The notes under the pieces are model-generated. The model did no database searches. It was given only the letters and a program-made list of their open reading frames with translations, and was not told where the DNA came from. Below, piece after piece: positions 33,861 to 40,452 of a stretch of DNA of 40,452 nt (its first letter is position 1; each line of letters starts with the position of its first letter). The translations under genes and the position numbers were made by a program. Source of the DNA: Spirochaetaceae bacterium (GTDB taxonomy: Bacteria; Spirochaetota; Spirochaetia; DSM-27196; SLAA01); the NCBI GenBank assembly GCA_003556605.1, contig PWQX01000055.1, forward strand, positions 1 through 40,452, given 5' to 3'.

Positions 33861-34475
33861 ATGGCGCCCCCCGAGATCTTCGCGGTCTTCATCACCATCC
33901 TGATTCTCGTTGATCCTTTCGGGCTGGTGCCGATGTATCTGTCGCTCACCGGCCACTTGTCGCGCGAACGGAAGCGGCGAACGATCATCAAGGCGGTGAC
34001 AACCGCGCTCACCGCTTTGACGCTGTTCATACTGATTGGCCGCGAGACCCTGATTCTGCTCGGGATTATGCCCGGCTCGTTCTATATTGCCGGCGGCGTC
34101 ATATTTTTCATTATCTCGCTCGATATGATACTCGGTCACCGGCAGCGCACCAAGAGCTCGCCGCACGAGCCCGAGGTCGACGACGTCGCGGTTTTTCCTC
34201 TCGGCATCCCGATTCTCGCCGGCCCCGGCACGATCACCACGATTATCCTCTACATCAGCGAGGCCGACAACCAGTTTGTGATGGGGTGGGTACTGTTCGC
34301 CTCGGTGGTGATCGCCCTCGCGATCGCGGTGGTTACGATGTTCACCGGCGAGCTGATTCTGCGGGTGCTGCGGCGCACCGGTGTTCAGGTGATACAGCGC
34401 CTGATGGGCATGATCTTGTGTGGTTTGGCCGTGCAGTTCATCTACGAGGGATTGCAGAAGCTCGAGATTATCTAA
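33861..34475 (+). CDS. MarC-family inner membrane protein
   Basis: A 204-residue polytopic membrane protein of the MarC/UPF0056 family, with about six hydrophobic segments. Family markers are LILVDPFGLVPMYLSLT near residue 12 and FPLGIPILAGPGTITTIILY near 110. Members have no firmly established function. Earlier links to multiple antibiotic resistance did not hold. Its place six bases after the EutC-like gene and before iclR raises the possibility of solute or metabolite efflux in this pathway, which is speculation. Confidence 0.85.
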   Translation: MAPPEIFAVFITILILVDPFGLVPMYLSLTGHLSRERKRRTIIKAVTTALTALTLFILIGRETLILLGIMPGSFYIAGGVIFFIISLDMILGHRQRTKSSPHEPEVDDVAVFPLGIPILAGPGTITTIILYISEADNQFVMGWVLFASVVIALAIAVVTMFTGELILRVLRRTGVQVIQRLMGMILCGLAVQFIYEGLQKLEII

Positions 34476-34534
34476 ACCGCCTTGGGCTGTGACTGCGCAG
34501 GCGCTTTCGGCGATCTCCCGTGGCGCGAAATTTC

Positions 34535-34563
34535 TTGACAGAACCGTAGACCGCGGGCACAAT
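34535..34563 (+). promoter_or_regulatory. Promoter of the iclR-doeD operon
   Basis: TTGACA (34535-34540) and CACAAT (34558-34563) are 17 bases apart. The predicted start at 34569-34571 coincides with the ATG, giving a leaderless transcript. Geometry matches the gdhA promoter. Confidence 0.6.
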
Positions 34564-34568
34564 ATCAT

Positions 34569-35378
34569 ATGTTTCACGATGAGAACGCTAGTTCAAATAA
34601 TAGAACAAATTCGTATACCCTGGCTGCGACGGTGAAGAAAGCGTTTACGATTCTGGAGCTCATCGCGGAACAGCAGCCGGTGCGCGCGGCGACAATCGCC
34701 CGCAGTCTCAACCTTACCCGCGGAAACGTGCATCGCCTATTGGCCACGCTTGAGGCTTTAGGGTACATCGAGCGGTCATCGGGCACCGAGTACCGGCTTA
34801 CATTCAAGATGTTCACGCTTGGCAACAGCATTCCCGGGACACGCAGACTGAGCGAGCTAGCGTACCCGTTCATGCAGCAGCTTTCGCACGCGTGTCAGGA
34901 AAACGTGTATCTCGTACAGCGCTATGACTACAACGCTATCTGCGTCGATGAGGTCGACAGCCTTAACCCGCTTACGCTGCATCGCGACGTGTCGCGTACC
35001 TACCCCTTGTACTGCAGCGCATCCGGCAAGGTGTACCTCGCGTGGATGCCCGAAGCGGAGTTCGAGCGCTATCTTACTCAGGTTCCGTTACTGCCGCGCG
35101 CACAGCGCACTATCGCAGACCCCGATGAGCTGCGTCGCGAGCGCCTTCGAGTGCTGGAGCAGGGTTACGCCCTCGAGTTGCGAGAGTTCAGCGACGATTT
35201 GAACAGCGTCGCCGCCCCGATCCGTGATCACACGAAGGCGGTAGTCGCGACCGTGAGCATCTCGGGCCCGGCGATTCGGCTAACCGACGCGCGTGCTCGA
35301 GAGCTGATCCCAGAGACGATGCGAACGGCGCAAGAAATATCGAAAACAATGGGTTTCGCCGGCTCAGAAAAACCTTAA
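34569..35378 (+). CDS. IclR-family transcriptional regulator
   Basis: A 269-residue regulator with an N-terminal winged helix (VKKAFTILELIAEQQPVRAATIARSLNLTRGNVHRLLATLEALGYI, residues 22-67) and a C-terminal IclR ligand-binding domain (VYLVQRYD near 113, YCSASGKVYLAWM near 150, VAAPIRDH near 215). It is first in the operon with the transaminase, Asd, racemase, M20 and second doeA genes, so it probably senses an ectoine breakdown product. The start at 34569 lacks a ribosome site, and the predicted transcript start lies on the ATG. GTG at 34632 is an alternative that would still keep the whole helix-turn-helix. Confidence 0.88.
   Translation: MFHDENASSNNRTNSYTLAATVKKAFTILELIAEQQPVRAATIARSLNLTRGNVHRLLATLEALGYIERSSGTEYRLTFKMFTLGNSIPGTRRLSELAYPFMQQLSHACQENVYLVQRYDYNAICVDEVDSLNPLTLHRDVSRTYPLYCSASGKVYLAWMPEAEFERYLTQVPLLPRAQRTIADPDELRRERLRVLEQGYALELREFSDDLNSVAAPIRDHTKAVVATVSISGPAIRLTDARARELIPETMRTAQEISKTMGFAGSEKP
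34571..34606 (+). promoter_or_regulatory. Tandem palindromic operator, iclR copy
   Basis: GTTTCACGATGAGAAC (34571-34586) and GTTCAAATAATAGAAC (34591-34606) lie 20 bases apart, as at gdhA. The second site is a near-perfect palindrome and shares 15 of 16 bases with the second gdhA site. Both lie inside the first codons of iclR, so binding would block initiation or elongation. Confidence 0.65.
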
Positions 35379-35396
35379 CAAGGGAGACGACAGTAT

Positions 35397-36776
35397 ATGA
35401 TCGACGAGAAAACGCTTGCCGAGTTGTCCTTTGCGGTTGCACCTGATATCAAGGTCACACCGCCCGGACCGAAGTCTCAAGAAATCCTGAACTACCAAGA
35501 TCAGAACGAGGGTTCGGCGGTGTCATACGCGCGCGGAATGCCGATGGCGCTCAAGCGCGGCCGCGGCGCTACGATCGAGGACGTTGATGACAACGTCTAT
35601 ATCGATATGTTCGGCGGCGCCGGCGTGATGGCGGTGGGGCACGGGCATCCCGATGTGCTCGAGGCGGCGCGCAAAGAGATTGAGAACGTCACGCACGCGC
35701 TGGACATCCCCACGCAGTCACGCGCTAATCTCGTGAAGCTGTTGAAAGAGTTGTTGCCGCAGGAGCTGACCCGTTTGTTCTTCGGCGGACCTACCGGTTC
35801 GGATGCCGTGGAGACGGCGCTGAAGCTGGCCAAATGGAACACCGGTCGCTACGGCGTGGTCGCTTTTGAGGGTGGATACCACGGTATGACCGGTGCGGCG
35901 CTCGCCCTGACTACCGACAGCAGCCACCGTGACGGTTTGGGCCCCCTGGTGCCGGGTATTCAGTTTGTACCGTACGACTATCGTTACCGCCATCCGTTCG
36001 GCTGCAGCGACGAGGAGTCGGATCTGTACGCAGCCGATTATCTTGAGCGCGTGTTGTCGGACTCGCATTCGGGAATCTCAAAGCCGGCAGCGGTCATAAT
36101 CGAGCCGGTGCAGGGTGAAGGCGGCTCGATCGCGCCCACGCCGCGCTTTCTGCAGCGCATCCGCGAGATTACCGAGCGTCACGGTGTGCTGTTGATCTGC
36201 GACGAAATTCAAAGCGGCCTCGGAAGAACCGGCAAGATGTTCGCCTTCGAGCACGCTGGTATCGTACCGGACATCGTGACGCTGAGCAAGGCGCTCGGCG
36301 GGGTCGGCTTCCCGATCTCGGCGATTGCGTACAAAGAGGAGCTCAACACCTGGCCCCCGGGTAAGACAATCGGTACCTTTCGCGGCAACATGATCGCGTT
36401 TGCTGCCGGCCATGCCGCGCTGCAGTTCATGCGCGCTAACCAAATCCCCGAGCGCGCCGCGAAGCTCGGTGAGAAGGTGCTCGGAGAGCTCAAGAAGCTT
36501 GAAGCTGAAAGCAGCATCGTCGGCGAGGCGCGCGGAATCGGCCTCATGATGGGTCTCGAGATCGTGCGCGACAAGAAGACCAAACAGCCGGCCGGTGATC
36601 TTGCCAAGAAGGTCCGTACGTACCTGCATCAGCGCGGCGTCATGATCGAGGTCGGCGGGCATCACGGCAACGTCGCGCGATTGCTGCCGCCGCTGGTAAT
36701 CACCGAGGAGCTGGCGATGAAAGCGGTTGAGATTATCCGTGGCGTGATCAACGATATCGAGATGGAGGTCGGCTGA
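35397..36776 (+). CDS. doeD: Class III aminotransferase, DoeD/EctB-like diaminobutyrate transaminase
   Basis: A 459-residue class III PLP transaminase. Motifs are GGAGVMAVGHGHPDVLEA near residue 65, FFGGPTGSDAVETALKLAKW near 126, AFEGGYHGMTG near 157, VIIEPVQGEGGSIAPTP near 230, the CDEIQSGLGRTG Asp near 266, and the PLP lysine in LSKALGGVG near 296. In this context it most likely converts diaminobutyrate and 2-oxoglutarate to aspartate semialdehyde and glutamate. The reverse, EctB-type reaction of ectoine synthesis cannot be ruled out by sequence, but no ectA or ectC is present. AAGGGAG precedes the ATG. Its stop overlaps the asd start by one base. Confidence 0.85.
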   Translation: MIDEKTLAELSFAVAPDIKVTPPGPKSQEILNYQDQNEGSAVSYARGMPMALKRGRGATIEDVDDNVYIDMFGGAGVMAVGHGHPDVLEAARKEIENVTHALDIPTQSRANLVKLLKELLPQELTRLFFGGPTGSDAVETALKLAKWNTGRYGVVAFEGGYHGMTGAALALTTDSSHRDGLGPLVPGIQFVPYDYRYRHPFGCSDEESDLYAADYLERVLSDSHSGISKPAAVIIEPVQGEGGSIAPTPRFLQRIREITERHGVLLICDEIQSGLGRTGKMFAFEHAGIVPDIVTLSKALGGVGFPISAIAYKEELNTWPPGKTIGTFRGNMIAFAAGHAALQFMRANQIPERAAKLGEKVLGELKKLEAESSIVGEARGIGLMMGLEIVRDKKTKQPAGDLAKKVRTYLHQRGVMIEVGGHHGNVARLLPPLVITEELAMKAVEIIRGVINDIEMEVG

Positions 36777-37807
36777 TGTTCGGCAAGAAGTACACCGTTG
36801 GCGTAGTCGGCGCCCTGGGGATGGTCGGCAGCGAGATGCGCCGCACGCTTGAGCGGCGGAAGTTTCCGATTAAGGAGTTGCGCCCGCTCGATGTGCCGGA
36901 GGCGGAAGGACAGACGGTGGAGTTTCGCGGCAAGAACTACACCGTGCTTGCCGCGCAAGAGGAGAGCTTCAAAGGCGTCGATATCGCGCTGTTCTCCGCC
37001 GGCGCCGAGGCGAGCCTGGAGTTGGCGCCGCTTGCAGTGCGGCAGGGTGCGGTGGTTGTCGACAACTCATCGGTGTGGCGTATGGATCCGGAGAAACCGC
37101 TGGTGGTTCCGGAAGTAAACGCCGCAGATCTCAAGCGGCACAAGGGGATCGTCGCTAACCCGAACTGCTCGACGATTCAGATGGTAGTGGCGCTGAAGCC
37201 GCTACACGATGCGGCGCGCATCAAGCGCGTGGTGGTTTCCACCTATCAGGCCACTTCCGGCGCCGGCAAGAAGGGCAGCGATGCGTTGACCGAGGAATCA
37301 AAGGCGTATCTGGAGACCGGTATGGTGCAGCAGTCCAAAGGCTTTCAGCACCAGATCGCCTTCAACTGTATTCCGCACATCGACGTATTCCAAGAGTACG
37401 ACTACACCAAAGAGGAATACAAGATGGTCAACGAGACGCAGAAGATTATGAACGACGAGAGTATCAAGGTAACCGCAACGTGCGTGCGCGTACCGGTGTG
37501 GTACGGACATGCGGAATCTATCAATATCGAGACCGAGAAGAAGCTCACCGCTTCCGAGGCGAAGAAGCTGCTCGCCGCCGCTGAGAATGTGGTGGTGATC
37601 GACGATCCGCAGAAGAACGAGTATCCGATGCCGTTGTTCAGTAATGACCGTGATGAGACCATGGTCGGGCGCATCCGCGAAGACCTGACGATTGCCAACG
37701 GGCTGAACCTCTGGGTGGTGTCCAACAACATCCGCAAAGGAGCGGCTTTGAACGCGGTGCAGGTGGCCGAAGCGCTGGTCAAGATGAAGCTGGTGCGCGT
37801 GCCGTAG
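36776..37807 (+). CDS. asd: Aspartate-semialdehyde dehydrogenase (phosphorylating)
   Basis: A 343-residue NADP-dependent enzyme that interconverts aspartyl phosphate and aspartate semialdehyde. Signatures are GVVGALGMVGSEM near residue 8, FSAGAEAS near 75, the catalytic Cys in NPNCSTIQM near 128, and the acid-base His in CVRVPVWYGHAES near 240. This is the biosynthetic Asd fold, not the DoeC aldehyde dehydrogenase usually found in ectoine degradation. Its one-base overlap (TGATG) with the DoeD-like gene means the two are translated together and that semialdehyde is handed over. Direction of use cannot be determined from sequence. Confidence 0.94.
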   Translation: MFGKKYTVGVVGALGMVGSEMRRTLERRKFPIKELRPLDVPEAEGQTVEFRGKNYTVLAAQEESFKGVDIALFSAGAEASLELAPLAVRQGAVVVDNSSVWRMDPEKPLVVPEVNAADLKRHKGIVANPNCSTIQMVVALKPLHDAARIKRVVVSTYQATSGAGKKGSDALTEESKAYLETGMVQQSKGFQHQIAFNCIPHIDVFQEYDYTKEEYKMVNETQKIMNDESIKVTATCVRVPVWYGHAESINIETEKKLTASEAKKLLAAAENVVVIDDPQKNEYPMPLFSNDRDETMVGRIREDLTIANGLNLWVVSNNIRKGAALNAVQVAEALVKMKLVRVP

Positions 37808-37848
37808 CGCGCGCGCGCGTAACCGGGCGTGCTTATGCGAGGCGCACA

Positions 37849-38580
37849 ATGATCTTTCACGCAAGAGCCGGACAGACCAGTTACGGCGAAGCGATCGGAA
37901 TTCTGTTGCTCGACACCTTCACACCGTTTATCGAGGGCGACGTCGGCAACGCCGGCACCTACTCGTTTCCCGTGCGGTACCGTACCATACCGGGGTTGAC
38001 GGTTAAGCGCATTTTCAGCAAGGACCTGAGCTTCCGGGAGGAGATGCTTGCCGCCGGCCGAGCACTGGTGGGCCAGGGCGTAAGGGCGATAACCGGTGAC
38101 TGCGGTTTCATGGCGATCTATCAACGGTATTTGGCCGATCACCTGGAGGTTCCGGTATTTCTCTCGAGTTTACTGCAACTGCCGTTCATAGCTTCAGTAC
38201 TCTCATCCGAGTGCCGAGTCGGCATTCTAACGGCCAACGAAGCCGTCTTGGATTCGGAGCTTCTCAGTGCGCTCGGCATAGCTGCCTCGGAGCGTTACGT
38301 GATTGCAGGACTGCAGGACTATCCTCGGTTCTGCAGCGCGATCATCGATGAAGAAGGGCAGCTCGACAGCGAAGCGGTTGAGGCTGAAATGGTGGTGGCG
38401 GCACAGCGGCTGGTGCAACGCGAGCCGCAGATCGGCGCGCTGGTGCTGGAATGCAGCGTGATGCCCCCGTACGCGGCAGCGGTAGCCGCGGCAACCGGCC
38501 TACCGGTGTTTGATTACGTAACGATGATTGAGTACGTGCACTCGGCGGTGGTGAAACGCCGATATGCGCGCAGAATGTAG
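37849..38580 (+). CDS. Asp/Glu/hydantoin racemase family protein, EutA-like
   Basis: A 243-residue racemase-fold protein with two candidate catalytic cysteines, in TGDCGFMAIYQ near residue 86 and LECSVMPPYA near 205, the paired-Cys arrangement of cofactor-free amino-acid racemases. EutA proteins in ectoine clusters belong to this family, but their reaction is not settled. Racemising diaminobutyrate or a derivative would be a guess. It lies 41 bases after asd and nine before the M20 gene, in the same operon. Confidence 0.75.
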   Translation: MIFHARAGQTSYGEAIGILLLDTFTPFIEGDVGNAGTYSFPVRYRTIPGLTVKRIFSKDLSFREEMLAAGRALVGQGVRAITGDCGFMAIYQRYLADHLEVPVFLSSLLQLPFIASVLSSECRVGILTANEAVLDSELLSALGIAASERYVIAGLQDYPRFCSAIIDEEGQLDSEAVEAEMVVAAQRLVQREPQIGALVLECSVMPPYAAAVAAATGLPVFDYVTMIEYVHSAVVKRRYARRM

Positions 38581-38589
38581 GAGAGTGAG

Positions 38590-39810
38590 ATGATTGCAAC
38601 CGGCACGCCGGCGAAGAAGCTGAGGCAACGCATCGGCGAGCTTGAAGCGCAGATGATCGAGCGACGCCGCGACTTTCACATGTATCCGGAGCTGGGTTTC
38701 GACGAAGACCGCACGTCGCGGATCGTTGAAGAGCACCTTGGCGGGCTGGAGGGTATAACAGTCCGGCGGTACACGCACACAGGGATCGTCGGCGTGCTGA
38801 ACGCAGACAAGCCCGGCCCTACGGTGCTGCTGCGTGCCGACATGGACGCGCTGCCGGTTCAGGAAGAGACCGAGGTGCCCTACCGCTCGCGCAACGACGG
38901 CGTGATGCACGCCTGTGCTCACGACGCGCACACTGCCATACTGATGACCGCTGCTACAATTCTCAGTGAGCTACGCGACGAGATTCCGGGCAAGGTCAAA
39001 TTGGTGTTCCAACCCAACGAAGAGGTCGGTGGTGCGGAGGACATGATAGCGGACGGAGTGCTTGAAGACCCGGTAGTAGATGCCGCGTTCGCAGTTCATC
39101 TGTGGACCCCGCTGCCGAGCGGGGTGATCGGCGTGAAGGCCGGCTGCGTGATGGCCGGCATGGATGTGTTCAAGCTGATCATCACCGGTCTCGGCGGGCA
39201 TACCGGCTATCCCGAGAGCGCGATAGATCCGGTAATAACCGCAGCCGAGATCATCCAAAGCGCGCAGACGATACAGACCCGCGAGATCGATCTCATGAAG
39301 CCCACCGCCATCATGTTCGCGAAAATCCAAGGGGGCACTAAGAACAACATCATTCCAGGCAGCGTGGAGCTGGAGGGGTCGATGCGCTACCTCTACGACG
39401 GCGGCCCGGGCAGCGTCGAGAACCCGGGTCAGCGGCTTGATCGCATTGTGCGTGGTTTGTGCGAGGCGCATCGCAACCAGTACGAGCTTGAGATCGAGCG
39501 CGAGAATACCCCCGTGATCAACGACAGCGCGATGGCGCGGGTGGTATACACCGCTGCGGTGGACACCCTCGGCGACCGGACGAAAGTGGTGGAACACGCG
39601 AGTATGGCCGGGGAAGACTTTGCTTCGTTTGCCGCGCGCGTGCCGAGCTGCTTCTACTTTGTGGGTACCGGAAACCCTCAGAAACGGTCGGATTATCCGC
39701 ATCACAACGCGCGCTTCAATATCGATGAAGATACGATGCGCACCGGCGTGGAGATGCATCTTCGCACGGTATTCCAGTACTTTGAGTATCGCAGGAAACG
39801 GCAGCAGTAG
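38590..39810 (+). CDS. M20 family amidohydrolase, candidate N-acetyl-diaminobutyrate deacetylase
   Basis: A 406-residue M20D peptidase-family enzyme (hippurate hydrolase/amino-acylase type). The metal-binding residues are visible: RADMDALPVQEET near 82, CAHDAHT near 104 (Cys and His), FQPNEEVGGAEDM near 140 (Glu pair), FAVHLW near 165, and a late His in PHHNARF near 380. It cleaves amide bonds. In this locus the expected substrate is the N-acetyl-diaminobutyrate made by the neighbouring DoeA. The best-known deacetylase, DoeB, belongs to a different (AstE-like) family, so this would be an alternative enzyme. GGAGAG precedes the ATG. Confidence 0.85.
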   Translation: MIATGTPAKKLRQRIGELEAQMIERRRDFHMYPELGFDEDRTSRIVEEHLGGLEGITVRRYTHTGIVGVLNADKPGPTVLLRADMDALPVQEETEVPYRSRNDGVMHACAHDAHTAILMTAATILSELRDEIPGKVKLVFQPNEEVGGAEDMIADGVLEDPVVDAAFAVHLWTPLPSGVIGVKAGCVMAGMDVFKLIITGLGGHTGYPESAIDPVITAAEIIQSAQTIQTREIDLMKPTAIMFAKIQGGTKNNIIPGSVELEGSMRYLYDGGPGSVENPGQRLDRIVRGLCEAHRNQYELEIERENTPVINDSAMARVVYTAAVDTLGDRTKVVEHASMAGEDFASFAARVPSCFYFVGTGNPQKRSDYPHHNARFNIDEDTMRTGVEMHLRTVFQYFEYRRKRQQ

Positions 39811-39839
39811 AGAATACCAAGGAGTAACAGGAGAGCAGA

Positions 39840-40452
39840 ATGCCGGTATTTGAACCCAGTGAGTATCAACAACGGATTGCGAAAACCAAGGAACGAATGG
39901 AGCGCCGCGGTATCGAGGTATTGGTCATTTCGCAGCCGGCGAACATGAATTACCTCACCGGCTATGACGGTTGGAGTTTCTACGTGCACCAGTGTGTGCT
40001 GGTGTCTCTAGATGCTGAGCAACCGCTGTGGATCGGCCGCGCAATGGATGCCAACGGCGCCCGCTTGACGACCTTTCTCTCGGAGGAGAGCATCATCGAG
40101 TGGCCCGACCACTACGTGCACTCCGCCGAGCATCATCCCGCCGAAACAATCGTAGAAGCGATCAAAGCCCGCGCGTGGGGCGGCAAGGCTATCGGCGTCG
40201 AGATGGATCAGTTCTACTTCACGCACCGCATGTTTCGTGAGCTCGAAAAGGGGCTGCCGAACGCGCGTTTTGTCGACGGTGACACCTTGGTGAACCGCGT
40301 GCGCGCGGTGAAAAGCGAAAATGAGATTGCGTTCATGAAACGCGCCGGCAAGATCGCCGGCAGGGTCATGGATGCGGCGATTGAGCACATAGCCGTGGGC
40401 GTCCGCGAGTGCGACGCGGCCGCGGCGATCGCCCACGCTCAGTACAGCGGCA
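39840..40452 (+). CDS. doeA: Ectoine hydrolase, copy 2 (DoeA/EutD), cut by window end
   Basis: The first 204 residues of a second DoeA/EutD protein; the stop lies beyond the window. LTGYDGWSFYVHQCVLVS near residue 38, GRAMDANGARLTTFLSEE near 60, EMDQFYFTHRMFRELEKGLPNARF near 120, and VNRVRAVKSENEI near 150 match DoeA. It is clearly a paralogue of the copy at 27976-29166 but not a recent duplicate. GGAGAG lies before the ATG, and it follows the M20 gene by about 30 bases as the last visible gene of the operon. Confidence 0.9.
   Translation, partial: MPVFEPSEYQQRIAKTKERMERRGIEVLVISQPANMNYLTGYDGWSFYVHQCVLVSLDAEQPLWIGRAMDANGARLTTFLSEESIIEWPDHYVHSAEHHPAETIVEAIKARAWGGKAIGVEMDQFYFTHRMFRELEKGLPNARFVDGDTLVNRVRAVKSENEIAFMKRAGKIAGRVMDAAIEHIAVGVRECDAAAAIAHAQYSG

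Noticed and set aside
35397-37807. Ectoine synthesis operon (ectB plus asd plus ask)
   Set aside because: No ectA or ectC is present, and two ectoine hydrolases, an amidohydrolase and EutC/EutA-like genes point to degradation.
37806-37820. GC dinucleotide repeat as a functional element
   Set aside because: A short GCGCGC run between asd and the racemase gene in a GC-rich genome, with no other sign of function.

Overview
The window is a gene-dense, GC-rich bacterial chromosome segment with about 30 protein genes and no rRNA, tRNA, CRISPR array or insertion sequence that I can see. My best guess for the source is a free-living, probably halophilic or saline-habitat spirochaete (Spirochaetales-like). 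This rests on the fused trpGD and trpCF genes, a response-regulator/PEP-synthase-like hybrid protein, and genes for catabolism of the compatible solute ectoine. The assignment is an inference, not proof.

Region 1 (1-9794) looks like an amino-sugar or phospho-sugar locus. It holds a NagA-like deacetylase, a ROK repressor on the opposite strand, a neutral-ceramidase-fold protein, a complete FbpABC/AfuABC-type ABC importer (binding protein, ATPase, fused double permease), a PP2C-like phosphatase and a UPF0309-type SIS-domain protein. Region 2 (9964-17414) is a complete tryptophan operon in the order trpE, trpGD fusion, trpCF fusion, trpB, trpA, followed by thioredoxin. Its genes are tightly packed, and a perfect palindrome sits in the very short trpE leader. 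Region 3 (17459-25114) contains two lipoproteins, a Crp/Fnr regulator upstream of glmS, a small exported protein, and a 1024-residue protein with two receiver-like domains and a PEP/pyruvate-binding domain but no phospho-histidine domain.

Region 4 (25173-40452) is the most interesting. It encodes NADP-type glutamate dehydrogenase, two ectoine hydrolases (DoeA/EutD) on opposite strands, a class I aminotransferase coupled to the first, a GNAT-histidine-kinase fusion, aspartate kinase, an EutC-like ornithine-cyclodeaminase homologue, MarC, an IclR regulator, a DoeD-like diaminobutyrate transaminase, aspartate-semialdehyde dehydrogenase, an EutA-like racemase and an M20 amidohydrolase. Together they suggest ectoine -> N-acetyl-diaminobutyrate -> diaminobutyrate + acetate -> aspartate semialdehyde. 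The usual DoeC aldehyde dehydrogenase is absent from the window, and aspartate kinase plus Asd stand in its place. If these ran in reverse, semialdehyde would become aspartate with ATP formation. Glutamate made by the transaminase could be recycled by GDH.

Supporting this unit, the gdhA and iclR promoters carry the same regulatory architecture: TTGACA-17-(-10), then two 16-bp GTTC...GAAC-like palindromes spaced exactly 20 bp apart, beginning at about +1. Three genes (iclR, the receiver/PEP-binding gene and the GNAT-kinase gene) also have -10 elements placed so that transcription would begin at or next to the start codon, suggesting leaderless mRNAs.
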